Below are positions 54,100 to 63,095 of a stretch of DNA of 64,000 nucleotides, piece after piece. The position numbers and the translations under genes were made by a program. This stretch comes from Myroides odoratimimus. Its GTDB lineage: Bacteria > Bacteroidota > Bacteroidia > Flavobacteriales > Flavobacteriaceae. The DNA is taken from assembly GCF_001485415.1 (NCBI RefSeq), contig NZ_BCMQ01000006.1, forward strand, positions 186,001 to 250,000, read 5' to 3'. Position 1 is the stretch's first letter; each line of letters begins with the position of its first letter. Below the pieces are notes generated by a model. The model saw only the letters and a list, made by a program, of their open reading frames with translations, was not told where the DNA came from and made no database searches.

Positions 54100-54630
54100 C
54101 TATAGCTTATCTTTTTGTCTCTTAAGTATCGCTTTCTGTTGTTTATATTCCGCTTTTCTATTATTCTTTGCTATCTTTCTTTTAGAATCATTGTCCTTAT
54201 AGATGATTTCGATATTTTTAATATCTCTTTCATACTCTATCTCTAACATATCTAACTGGTGCTCTATATCATTCTTATAGCTTTTATTTTGATACTTATG
54301 ATGAGATGCCTTATCCCACTTCACCTTCTGAGAGTCATTAAGGATAATATAAATATCCTGTCTAAAACTCCTTGCTAACTCTCTCTTTTTTAAACCTTTT
54401 TCTCTACCTGACAATGAACGGTCACGTCCTATCGCTTCAAACTCTCTGCCGATAGTACGTTTTCGTTCTATAATCTTAGTCCTTTGACTTTCTGTTAGTT
54501 TGTAATACTCTCCTTTATCTAATAACTCCGAAGCACTTACTTCATAATCTGTCTGTTTACTATTCTTAGGTGATTGCGCATATATACTAGTAAAGACTAG
54601 CAATGCTCCTAATACTAAAACTCGTCTCAT
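54100..54630 (-). CDS. Periplasmic Lys/Arg-rich protein, Spy/CpxP-like
   Basis: The 176-residue protein has a signal peptide ending TSIYAQ. Two LTxxQ-like motifs (KLTESQRTKI and ILNDSQKVKWD), about 58 residues apart with charged helices between, recall periplasmic Spy/CpxP chaperones. The C-terminal third is a very charged coiled coil. A chaperone or stress role is inferred; the resemblance is weak. Confidence 0.6.
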   Translation of the reverse strand: MRRVLVLGALLVFTSIYAQSPKNSKQTDYEVSASELLDKGEYYKLTESQRTKIIERKRTIGREFEAIGRDRSLSGREKGLKKRELARSFRQDIYIILNDSQKVKWDKASHHKYQNKSYKNDIEHQLDMLEIEYERDIKNIEIIYKDNDSKRKIAKNNRKAEYKQQKAILKRQKDKL

Positions 54631-54831
54631 AGCTCATTTTTTTAAAATTAAAAAATGACCTCTATCTCTATAAAGATCATTAGTCAAATAAAACAATTCG
54701 CATACAAGGTGACAAACATAAAGAGTTAATTCACATAAAATATGTACTTACACTAAGAGAACCTATATTATCCATCATATAATCTCGTGATTCGCCCAAT
54801 AATAAAGTAATTCTATAATCATATAAAGAAA

Positions 54832-54864
54832 ATCCCCTTCTCCATATCAAATGAAGAAGGGGAT
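54832..54864 (-). terminator. feoA-feoB terminator
   Basis: ATCCCCTTCT (54832-54841) pairs with AGAAGGGGAT (54855-54864), 33 bases past the feoB stop. Confidence 0.75.
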
Positions 54865-54896
54865 ACTATAATAAATATAATTATACTCTTAATAAA

Positions 54897-57074
54897 TTAG
54901 GTAAATAAATACCATAACTGCGCTACGACAAAACACACAATAACTCCAAAAAGAACTGGTAATAATGAAGCTACAGTAGTCCACTTCACACTATTCGTTT
55001 CTTTATAGATTGTATATATCGTAGTACTACATGGATTGTGCAGTAAACTAAACAGCATCAAGTTCACTCCTGTCAATGTAGTCCACCCTGCCATATGTAA
55101 GATAGTCGCTATCTCTCCATCCGATACCTCAAACATCACACCAGCGCCTTCACCTATAGAAGCATCTCCTAATACCATAGCAGTCAACATTAATACCGTA
55201 GGAATAACAATCTCATTAGCAGGAATAGCTACGATATAAGCTAATAGAATAACTCCATTTAACCCTAAGAAGATACCGATAGGATCTAAACCTTGTATAG
55301 TCCATAATGCTATACTCTTATCTCCTATATCAATATTACAGATCAACCAAATAACTGCTCCTGCAGGTGCTGCAAATACAATAGCTCTCCATAATACAAT
55401 AAGTGTTCTATCAATTAATGATGTATAGATCGTCTGTAATACTCTCGGCGGTCTATAAGGAGGCAATTCTAAGGTAAAGAAAGAAGCCTGCCCTTTTAGC
55501 ATAGTCTTAGACAGCATCCATGAAGTAAAGAATGTAAATCCTATTCCTAATACCACGATTCCCACTACTGCAAGCGTAGAGATAGTATTAGACAAATACG
55601 ATGGTACTAAGGCTCCGATAAAGATACTTGCCATCAATATCTGTGTAGGCCAACGACCATTACACAGCGAAAAGTTATTCGTAATGATAGCAATTAGTTT
55701 TTCTCTAGGGCTGTTAATAATACGAGTAGAGACCACTCCAGCAGCATTACACCCAAAGCCCATACTCATTGTCAAAGCTTGCTTACCATGTGCTCCTGCT
55801 CCTTTAAAAAGTCTATCAAGGTTAAATGCTACTCTTGGTAGATACCCAAAATCTTCTAATAAGGTAAACAGAGGGAAGAATATAGCCATAGGTGGTAACA
55901 TTACTGCTATAACCCAAGCTGTAGCTAGATATACTCCATCTACTAAAAACCCTGATAACCACCATGGAAAATGAAGACTCTCTGCTCCACTCTTTAATAT
56001 AGGGTATAACTCTTCTAATAACAATGTTGATAATGCACTAGATGGATAGTTAGACCCGATAATAGTCAGCCATAGAATACCTCCGAGCATCAATAACATA
56101 ATAGGAAAGCCAAATCGCTTACTCGTCACTACATTATCGATCATACGGTCTACTCTGAACGCACGCTGATTCATATCTGATTTTACAGTGCTCTTCACTG
56201 TCTTCGATACTTGAGTGAAGATAGCCCCAGCCACATTATCAGAATAGTCTAATCCTAGCTTCTCATGATAATGAGCTGCTAACGTTATCACCTCTTTTAT
56301 ATTCTCATTATTGACTTTAGTAGATAACGTTTGGTTCACTAAAGCGGTCTGAATAGTAGCATCTTGTTGTATTAATCTCATCGCTAGCCATGACGGACTA
56401 GGCAAATCTGCATCTATACTTAATAGCTTAGACGCTACCTGCTGTACTGCCTCTCTAGATTCTCCAGATATACCAGATATTGTCTTATGCTCAGGCACAT
56501 ATTTACCTGTAGCTACTTGATCTATTGCTACTAATAAGTCTGTAATACCTTCTTTTCTTCTCGCAGAAGTAGGGATCACAGGTACTCCTAGATCACGAGA
56601 TAACCCTCTCACGTCTATTTCTACACCATGGCGCTGAGCCTCATCCATCAAGTTTAGACACACCACCACCTTATTCGTAATCTCCTGTATCTGTACTACT
56701 AAACTCAGATGACGTTCTAGTCGACCAGCATCTACTACTACTACAGTGACATCAGGACGACCAAATAAAATAAAATCACGTGCCACTTCTTCATCTTCAG
56801 AAGTAGACATCAGTGAGTAAGTACCCGGAAGGTCGATTATCTTATACTTACTATCCTTAAACTGAAAGTTTCCTTCTGCACGTGTAACTGTTTTTCCTGG
56901 CCAGTTTCCAGTATGTTGTTTTAGACCAGTAAGAGCATTGAAGATTGTACTCTTACCTGTATTTGGATTTCCTGCTAGAGCGATAGTATAATCAAACTTA
57001 CCAGATGACTCCCCTAGTTTTTTTAATTCTGCTGTTGCATTAAGATCACAAATATCACAGGCTGATTGCGCCAT
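54897..57074 (-). CDS. feoB: Ferrous iron transporter FeoB
   Basis: FeoB is the inner-membrane Fe2+ transporter with an N-terminal GTPase. The 725-residue protein has G1 GNPNTGKST, the switch TGNWPGKTV, G3 DLPGTYSL, G4 NLMD, and a membrane domain of about 11 helices with two gate regions (GFGCNAAGVVSTR and HNPCSTTIYT). A Cys pair (SACDICD) lies before the GTPase, which may bind metal; this is inference. It follows feoA by 24 bases. Confidence 0.96.
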   Translation of the reverse strand: MAQSACDICDLNATAELKKLGESSGKFDYTIALAGNPNTGKSTIFNALTGLKQHTGNWPGKTVTRAEGNFQFKDSKYKIIDLPGTYSLMSTSEDEEVARDFILFGRPDVTVVVVDAGRLERHLSLVVQIQEITNKVVVCLNLMDEAQRHGVEIDVRGLSRDLGVPVIPTSARRKEGITDLLVAIDQVATGKYVPEHKTISGISGESREAVQQVASKLLSIDADLPSPSWLAMRLIQQDATIQTALVNQTLSTKVNNENIKEVITLAAHYHEKLGLDYSDNVAGAIFTQVSKTVKSTVKSDMNQRAFRVDRMIDNVVTSKRFGFPIMLLMLGGILWLTIIGSNYPSSALSTLLLEELYPILKSGAESLHFPWWLSGFLVDGVYLATAWVIAVMLPPMAIFFPLFTLLEDFGYLPRVAFNLDRLFKGAGAHGKQALTMSMGFGCNAAGVVSTRIINSPREKLIAIITNNFSLCNGRWPTQILMASIFIGALVPSYLSNTISTLAVVGIVVLGIGFTFFTSWMLSKTMLKGQASFFTLELPPYRPPRVLQTIYTSLIDRTLIVLWRAIVFAAPAGAVIWLICNIDIGDKSIALWTIQGLDPIGIFLGLNGVILLAYIVAIPANEIVIPTVLMLTAMVLGDASIGEGAGVMFEVSDGEIATILHMAGWTTLTGVNLMLFSLLHNPCSTTIYTIYKETNSVKWTTVASLLPVLFGVIVCFVVAQLWYLFT

Positions 57075-57098
57075 AATTTTTTTCCCTTCTTTTATAAT

Positions 57099-57332
57099 TT
57101 AATTAGCTAAAGTCACTAATACCATCTCTGCATCCTCTTTTCTCAACGAAATGATAGTATTATAGATAGAATAAGCTACAGGATCCTTTAGTGGGCTGAT
57201 ATTATGGATATATATTTCAGCACCAGGAACAAACCCTAAGTCTAAGAAACGCTGATGTACCTCCACAGGACATCCTCGCTTTATACCTTGTATAGTAGCT
57301 TTTTCTCCTTTAGCTAGTTCTGATAAATTCAT
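57099..57332 (-). CDS. feoA: FeoA, accessory protein of ferrous iron uptake
   Basis: The 77-residue SH3-like protein (LSELAKGEKATIQGI, then RFLDLGFVPGAEIYI) matches FeoA. It precedes feoB in one operon. A -7 box TAATTTTG lies at 57361-57368 (minus strand), with no good -33 box and no Fur site that I can identify. Confidence 0.93.
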   Translation of the reverse strand: MNLSELAKGEKATIQGIKRGCPVEVHQRFLDLGFVPGAEIYIHNISPLKDPVAYSIYNTIISLRKEDAEMVLVTLAN

Positions 57333-57368
57333 TACAATTTTCTTTAGATGTGTAAAATTACAAAATTA

Positions 57369-57570
57369 GACAAGCCTAACAATTAATTTAGTGTTAAAAC
57401 CTCTATATAAAAACATTCTAATTTAAGGTCATGAGTCTATTTATAAGCTAGAAAGCCAATACAGCTATCATAAACAAGCCTTTCATACTATCTTATTATA
57501 ATACAATTTGTTACTCTACCATTATATACATCATTACAAAGCTACTTTATATTATACCATACTTATAGGA
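57369..57570. other. AT-rich intergenic stretch upstream of feoA
   Basis: I see no gene or strong structure between the feoA promoter area and the inverted repeat that follows. Confidence 0.5.
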
Positions 57571-57655
57571 TAATGATCGCATAGTGGTCGCATTAAAAAT
57601 AGCCAAAACTATGCGACCATTATGCGACCACAAGCCGACCACTATGCGACCACTG
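57571..57655. repeat. Iterated 11-base inverted repeat, copy B
   Basis: Two forward units (GATCGCATAGT at 57575-57585, then GGTCGCATTAA) precede a spacer like that of copy A (AAAATAGCCAAAAC). Four inverted units of ACTATGCGACC type follow at 57608-57651, the third degenerate. A stem of about 20 bp with two mismatches or wobbles joins 57574-57593 and 57611-57630. The rest of the gap to recR shows only recR's terminator. Confidence 0.85.
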
Positions 57656-57866
57656 CCTGAAAAATAGGGTCACGTCCTACTATAGCTGTACAGATCTTGT
57701 TTATAATCCTACTTTTAACTGTACACTTGTTTTTATAATCTTATGATCTACAAAACGGTCTACATAAAGTTAGAGTAGGGTATATTATTACTTACTGACC
57801 TCAATGTATCTATACTCTAAAAAAACATTTCTAAACGAGATAACATGTATCTTAGACTTAAATCCA

Positions 57867-57905
57867 TAAAAAAAGAGCAATTGGTATGAATTACTAATTA
57901 CTCTT
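57867..57905 (-). terminator. recR terminator
   Basis: AAGAGCAATTGGTA (57873-57886) pairs with 57892-57905 with a mismatch and a wobble; T7 follows on the minus strand. Confidence 0.7.
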
Positions 57906-57933
57906 CTATGATTAACTTTTAAAGATTGTACTA

Positions 57934-58554
57934 CTATACAGCCTTAAATGCATTCTCAAAAGGTACACGGTGTACTAAACTTCTACCTAAGGTCACTTCA
58001 TCTGCATACTCTAACTCATCCCCTACTGCTATACCTCTAGCGATAGTAGAGGTGATGACACCCGTATCTTTTATCTGTTTATAGATATAAAAGTTGGTCG
58101 TATCTCCCTCCATGGTAGAACTCAACGCAAAGATGATTTCTTTCACCTCCCCTGCTTTTACCTTTTCTACTAGAGATTGGATATTTAATTGGCTAGGTCC
58201 GATACCATCTATAGGAGAAATCTTACCTCCTAGCACATGGTATATTCCTTTAAATATCTGAGTATTCTCTAACGCCATTACATCGCGTACATCTTCTACG
58301 ACACATATCGTCTGGTGATCGCGTGCTTCGTTAGCACAGATATCACATAGCTCTGTATCTGATATATTAAAACAACTCTTGCAGAAGATAATATCTTTTC
58401 TAAGCTTTAATAGGGCTTCTGCTAAGTGTAGAGTTTGTTCCTCTGGTTGTTTTAATATATGTAACATTAGTCGTAATGCGGTACGCTTACCTATCCCAGG
58501 CAATTGTGATACTTCTTCGACTGCTTTTTCTAATAATTTTGACGGGAATTCCAT
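57934..58554 (-). CDS. recR: Recombination mediator RecR
   Basis: RecR helps load RecA at gaps with RecF and RecO. The 206-residue protein has the helix-hairpin-helix [12 protein letters not shown], a four-Cys zinc site ([16 protein letters not shown]) and a Toprim domain with [12 protein letters not shown] and [17 protein letters not shown] -7 box TATCTTTG lies at 58560-58567 (minus strand). Confidence 0.96.
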   Translation of the reverse strand: MEFPSKLLEKAVEEVSQLPGIGKRTALRLMLHILKQPEEQTLHLAEALLKLRKDIIFCKSCFNISDTELCDICANEARDHQTICVVEDVRDVMALENTQIFKGIYHVLGGKISPIDGIGPSQLNIQSLVEKVKAGEVKEIIFALSSTMEGDTTNFYIYKQIKDTGVITSTIARGIAVGDELEYADEVTLGRSLVHRVPFENAFKAV

Positions 58555-58660
58555 AACTGCAAAGATAAAAAATAAACTAATAAATAACTCTACTCCTCTA
58601 AACTACTACTACACTGAAGAACTCTCTTAATTCTATAATGCATAGCGATAAAAGCAATAG

Positions 58661-58689
58661 TTGATATTTCTAAAAAAGAATTACTTTTG
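58661..58689 (+). promoter_or_regulatory. Promoter of the sodium:solute symporter gene
   Basis: TTG (58661-58663), 18 bases and TACTTTTG (58682-58689) match the consensus; the box ends 31 bases before the ATG. Confidence 0.72.
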
Positions 58690-58720
58690 GATTCTAAGCA
58701 TATAAAACAATTGACTTATT

Positions 58721-60223
58721 ATGACTCCAATAACCATTATCACGATTATTATTATCTACTTCGGAATACTGATAGGTATATCTCATTATATCAGTAAAAA
58801 AGATAGTAGTAATGACGCATTCTTTAGTGCTAATAAAAATGCGAAATGGTATTTAGTCGCTTTTGGGATGATAGGGACAGCCTTATCAGGGGTAACCTTT
58901 ATATCCGTGCCAGGAGAAGTAGGCTCGCCTAACGGTGAACAGTTTAAGTATTTTCAATTTGTTTTAGGTAATGCTGTCGGTTTTCTATTAACTGCCTCTG
59001 TGCTACTCCCTTTATATTATAAGTATAACTTAGTCTCTATCTATACCTATATAGAGAAGAAGCTTGGGCATTATAGTTATAAGTCTGCGGCTTCTATATT
59101 TTTGTTGAGTAGAACGATTGGTTCTGCATTTAGACTATACCTAGTCGTTATCGTATTACAGCGCTATGTATTCGATTATTTCGGAGTACCTTTCTTTGCT
59201 ACAGTACTGATTGCCCTATTACTGATCTATGCTTATACTTATAAAGGTGGATTAAAAACCATTATCGTTACAGATACGTTACAGACCTTCTTCTTAGTTG
59301 CCTCTGTTATATTCACCATCATTTTTATCTGTCACAGTCTAGACCTTTCGGCCGTAGAAGCCTTCGAAACCATAAAAAATAGCAATTATTCTAAGATATT
59401 CTTCTTTGAGGATTTCATCTCTTCTAGATACCATTTCTTAAAGCAGTTTATAGGAGGAATATTTGTAACACTAGCGATGGTAGGATTAGATCAAGATCTT
59501 ATGCAGAAAAATCTAAGCTGTAAAAACATCAAAGAAGCACAAAAGAATATGTATTCTTTCACAGCCATCTTTGTGGTGATTAACCTATTCTTCTTAGGTG
59601 TAGGAGCATTATTATACATCTACGCAGAGAAGAACGGCATCCAAGTACCACTAGATCTAGCTACTGGTAAGCCTAGAACAGATTTACTATTCCCAGAGAT
59701 TGCTTTTAACTATCTAAGTATAGTACCTGCTATCATATTCTTATTAGGGTTGACAGCGGCTACATTTGCTACTACAGACTCTGCTCTGACGGCATTGACT
59801 ACCTCATTCTGTATAGACTTCTTACACATGGATAAGAAGAAAGACGATGCGTCTAATGTATGGAAGAGAAAAGTAGTACACCTAGTGTTCTCTTTATTAA
59901 TGTTCTTAGTGATTATATTATTCAATGCTATTAACGATGCCTCTGTAGTAAGTATGATTTTCAAGATAGCCTCTTATACATACGGACCACTATTAGGCCT
60001 ATTCGCCTTCGCCATTCTATTTAATAATAGAACTGTCAAAGATAAGTTAGTACCTATTATATGTATACTAGCGCCGTTTTTGACGTTATGGTTGAGTAAC
60101 AACTCTGCTACTTTATTAGGTGGATATGTTTTTGACAATGAGCTAATACTTGTCAATGGATTAATCACAGTACTATTATTACTCTGCACTAGTCAAAGCA
60201 AAGCATTAAACAAAATAAATTAA
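58721..60223 (+). CDS. Sodium:solute symporter family protein
   Basis: The 500-residue protein has about 13 membrane helices and the SSS-family marks: GMIGTALSGVTFISVPGEVG, YKYNLVSIYTYIEKKLGHYS, GLDQDLMQKNLSCKN and GLTAATFATTDSALTALTTS, the last with sodium-site Ser/Thr. The substrate (sugar, amino acid, sialic acid or other) cannot be told. The TAA stop lies at the base of its terminator. Confidence 0.92.
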   Translation: MTPITIITIIIIYFGILIGISHYISKKDSSNDAFFSANKNAKWYLVAFGMIGTALSGVTFISVPGEVGSPNGEQFKYFQFVLGNAVGFLLTASVLLPLYYKYNLVSIYTYIEKKLGHYSYKSAASIFLLSRTIGSAFRLYLVVIVLQRYVFDYFGVPFFATVLIALLLIYAYTYKGGLKTIIVTDTLQTFFLVASVIFTIIFICHSLDLSAVEAFETIKNSNYSKIFFFEDFISSRYHFLKQFIGGIFVTLAMVGLDQDLMQKNLSCKNIKEAQKNMYSFTAIFVVINLFFLGVGALLYIYAEKNGIQVPLDLATGKPRTDLLFPEIAFNYLSIVPAIIFLLGLTAATFATTDSALTALTTSFCIDFLHMDKKKDDASNVWKRKVVHLVFSLLMFLVIILFNAINDASVVSMIFKIASYTYGPLLGLFAFAILFNNRTVKDKLVPIICILAPFLTLWLSNNSATLLGGYVFDNELILVNGLITVLLLLCTSQSKALNKIN

Positions 60224-60266
60224 AACAATAAAGGTCTTATGCATTCATAAGACCTTTATTGTTTTA
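60221..60266. terminator. Shared 21-bp perfect terminator
   Basis: 60221-60241 pairs perfectly with 60246-60266 around CATT, between convergent genes; it includes the symporter stop codon. Confidence 0.92.
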
Positions 60267-60269
60267 TCC

Positions 60270-60626
60270 CTAGAACTGCTCTGTACGTAGTAATACTAAT
60301 GTACAGGCTTCTTCAGACTTAATACCAGCATCAGATAGTTTCTGAACAAACTCATTATTCTCCGTACCTGGATTAAAGATTACACGTCTAGGCTTTAGTT
60401 TTATAATCTCTTCATAATACTCTACTTGCCTTGCAGGATTAAGATACAAGGTCACTGTATCGATATCTCCTCCTGTATACCATTTAGTATGGATATTGAC
60501 ATCCTCTACCATTCCTTCTCTAAGTCCATGGGCTATCACCTCATGTCCATATTCTCTAAGCATCTTTATTGCCTTATTAGAATATCTTTCTTCTTTTAAA
60601 GAAGCACCTACAACTAATATTTTCAT
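60270..60626 (-). CDS. CoA-binding domain protein (YccU-like)
   Basis: The 118-residue Rossmann-fold protein (MKILVVGASLKEERYSNKAI, then RRVIFNPGTENNEF) matches the CoA_binding_2 family of small proteins. The function is unknown; CoA or a related cofactor may bind. It ends 4 bases from the shared terminator. Confidence 0.88.
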   Translation of the reverse strand: MKILVVGASLKEERYSNKAIKMLREYGHEVIAHGLREGMVEDVNIHTKWYTGGDIDTVTLYLNPARQVEYYEEIIKLKPRRVIFNPGTENNEFVQKLSDAGIKSEEACTLVLLRTEQF

Positions 60627-60854
60627 AATTTTTATATTTTTAACAGATTAATCACACAAATACATAAATTAAACCATAGATATATCAAAACATATTATAT
60701 TTAGAAGCTAATCTACTTAGTTTAATAAATTATATTTTATAAATTTAGCTAATATTTAAACTTTTTTTACAACAAAAAGTATATAAATGATAAAAGTCAT
60801 ATTTCAGATATAAATTTAACAGTAATTTTACTCTAGAAATTTAAAATCTCAATT

Positions 60855-61565
60855 ATGAAAAAGTTACTACTTTCAATTTTAGGAGCTGCATTATTCGTAA
60901 GCGGTTCTACATTCGCACAAGAAACGACTAGTGCACCTGAGAAACAAGATTATAAATGGCAAATGCGTCTACGTGGAGTAGGTGTTATTCCTCATAACAG
61001 AGCAGATATCGGAATCATCGGTGGACAAATCGATGTAAATAACAACTTTATCCCAGAATTAGATTTCACTTACTTCTTCACAGAAAACTTAGCTGCTGAG
61101 TTAATCTTAGGTACTACTAGACATACTGTAGGAACTATTGGGTCAAGTTTAGACAACCCAATTACTCAAGGGCCTAGCACAGCTAACGTAGATTTAGGAA
61201 GTGTATACTTATTACCTCCTACATTAATGTTCCAATACCACCACAAATTTGGTGAAGTATTTAAACCTTATGTTGGGGTTGGGGTGAACTATACTATTTT
61301 CTATAACGAAAAATCTGGTGTAGCGAAAGATATAAAATATGACAACAAATTTGGTTGGGGTTACCAATTCGGTTTTGATATTGATTTAACAGAGAAATTC
61401 TTTATCAACGTTGACTTCAAAAAGTTATTCTTAAAAACAGATGTTACTGTTGATGCTACTAACTTAGTGGCTCCAGGTGTAACAGGTGTTGATCAGTTAA
61501 ATATTCCTGCAAAAGTAAAATTAGATCCAATGTTAATTGGTTTTGGTGTAGGAATGCGTTTTTAA
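60855..61565 (+). CDS. OmpW-family outer membrane protein
   Basis: The 236-residue protein has a signal peptide ending GSTFAQ and an eight-strand barrel pattern: WQMRLRGVGVIP, IPELDFTYFFTENLAAELIL, LPPTLMFQYHHKFG, PYVGVGVNYTIF and a last strand LIGFGVGMRF with terminal Phe. OmpW barrels pass small hydrophobic molecules in other bacteria. Confidence 0.92.
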   Translation: MKKLLLSILGAALFVSGSTFAQETTSAPEKQDYKWQMRLRGVGVIPHNRADIGIIGGQIDVNNNFIPELDFTYFFTENLAAELILGTTRHTVGTIGSSLDNPITQGPSTANVDLGSVYLLPPTLMFQYHHKFGEVFKPYVGVGVNYTIFYNEKSGVAKDIKYDNKFGWGYQFGFDIDLTEKFFINVDFKKLFLKTDVTVDATNLVAPGVTGVDQLNIPAKVKLDPMLIGFGVGMRF

Positions 61566-61589
61566 TTATTTAATGAGACATTTTTTTTT

Positions 61590-61627
61590 ACCAGCCTTCT
61601 ATGTACTGCATAGGAGGCTGGTTTTTT
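61590..61627 (+). terminator. ompW terminator
   Basis: ACCAGCCTTCTATG (61590-61603) pairs with 61609-61622 (one wobble), then T6. Confidence 0.88.
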
Positions 61628-61677
61628 ATTGTCTATTATTTAACCGACCTTTGCAACTTTATTGAAAACAATAAGAT

Positions 61678-63000
61678 ATGCAAACTACAATCAGTTTTAA
61701 AGAAATTAACAAACTAGCTATACCCGCTATTTTTGCAGGGGTATCAGAGTCCTTAATTTCTCTAACTGACATCGCCATCATCGGTAATGTAAAGGAAAAT
61801 AGTGTAGAGGCATTAGGTGCTGTAGGCTTAGTAGGATCTTTTCTTTCTGCGATAATATGGATCGTAGCACAAACTAAAACTTCTATATCTGCTACCGTAT
61901 CTCAACATCTAGGAGCCAATAGAATATTCGCTGTAAAGACCCTAGTACCACAGGCTATACTGTTTAACTTTTGCCTCAGTGTACTGCTATTCATATTCAC
62001 TACTTTCTTCGTACACGAAATCTTTATCGCTTATAATGCAGAAGGCTTATTACTAACCTATGCTAAAGAATATTACTTAATACGTGCTTGGGGATTTCCG
62101 CTTACTCTAATTACCTTCGCTCTATATGGGGTTTTTAGGGGATTACAGAATACAATGTGGGCAATGAAATGTAGCTTAACTGGAGCTATTATCAATGTGG
62201 TATTAACGTACTACTTTGTCTTTGGTATAGAGGGGATATTGCCCGCTATGCATATCAAAGGGGCAGCTTATGCTAGTGTGATTGCACAGACGATTATGTT
62301 ACTTATGGCATTCTATTACTTCTTTAAGCATACTCCTTTTAACCTAAAAGTAAGAAGAACGATTAACCCTTCACTAAAGCCATTAATCATTATGAGCTTT
62401 AACTTTATTATTCGTACAGCAACACTTAATGTAGCTATATATTTAGCTAATGCTTATGCCACAGGTTATGGCAAGAGTTACATCGCAGCACAAAGTATAC
62501 TGATGAATATCTGGTTATTCTTCTCTTTCTTTATAGATGGCTATGCAAGTGCTGGTAATGCAATGTCAGGAAGGCTAGCAGGTGAAAAAAACTACCAGAC
62601 GATGTGGTCACTCTCTAAGAGTATCAGTAAATACGCTATTATTATTTCACTGATCTTAATCGCTATCTGTGCGATTTTTTATAGACAAATCGGCTTACTC
62701 TTCAATCAAGATCCTGAAGTTATCAAGGTATTTATAAGCGTGTTTTGGTTAGTTCTCTTTATGCAACCTATCAACTCTCTTGCTTATATCTTTGATGGAA
62801 TCTTTAAGGGAATGGGAGATGCTAAAGTACTTCGCAATAATTTACTGTTTGCTACCTTCTGTGGGTTCATCCCTACTCTATTACTGTTTGATTATTTAGA
62901 TTTCAAATTATACAGTGTGTGGATTGCTTTCGGAGTGTGGATGTGCTGTCGTAGCTTCCCTTTAATGTACTTATTTAAAAAGAATTACGTAGATAAGTAA
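61678..63000 (+). CDS. MATE family efflux transporter
   Basis: The 440-residue protein has 12 predicted membrane helices in two homologous halves, as in MATE (DinF-like) exporters: LAIPAIFAGVSESLISLTD at the start, GVFRGLQNTMWAMKCSL, and FDGIFKGMGDAKVLRNNLL in the second half. It should export cationic drugs or metabolites using Na+ or H+. The substrate is unknown. A P-type ATPase gene follows after 95 bases with its own operator-like site. Confidence 0.92.
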   Translation: MQTTISFKEINKLAIPAIFAGVSESLISLTDIAIIGNVKENSVEALGAVGLVGSFLSAIIWIVAQTKTSISATVSQHLGANRIFAVKTLVPQAILFNFCLSVLLFIFTTFFVHEIFIAYNAEGLLLTYAKEYYLIRAWGFPLTLITFALYGVFRGLQNTMWAMKCSLTGAIINVVLTYYFVFGIEGILPAMHIKGAAYASVIAQTIMLLMAFYYFFKHTPFNLKVRRTINPSLKPLIIMSFNFIIRTATLNVAIYLANAYATGYGKSYIAAQSILMNIWLFFSFFIDGYASAGNAMSGRLAGEKNYQTMWSLSKSISKYAIIISLILIAICAIFYRQIGLLFNQDPEVIKVFISVFWLVLFMQPINSLAYIFDGIFKGMGDAKVLRNNLLFATFCGFIPTLLLFDYLDFKLYSVWIAFGVWMCCRSFPLMYLFKKNYVDK

Positions 63001-63018
63001 GCAATGCAACAGCATTGC
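63001..63018. repeat. Short inverted repeat after the MATE stop
   Basis: GCAATGC (63001-63007) and GCATTGC (63012-63018) are perfect arms around AACA. There is no T run, so it is a weak terminator candidate or part of the regulatory region. Confidence 0.4.
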
Positions 63019-63037
63019 AAACATGGCTTGACATTAT

Positions 63038-63052
63038 TTATAATGATTATAA
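63038..63052. promoter_or_regulatory. Palindromic operator-like site before the metal ATPase
   Basis: TTATAAT-G-ATTATAA is a perfect odd palindrome 44 bases before the ATPase ATG, just upstream of a -7 box TACATTTG (63058-63065). It resembles binding sites of Fur/Zur- or ArsR/CzrA-type metal regulators. The regulator is not in the window. Confidence 0.5.
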
Positions 63053-63095
63053 GGTGGTACATTTGCTTTAAACAAAAACAAAAAATCATCAAATT

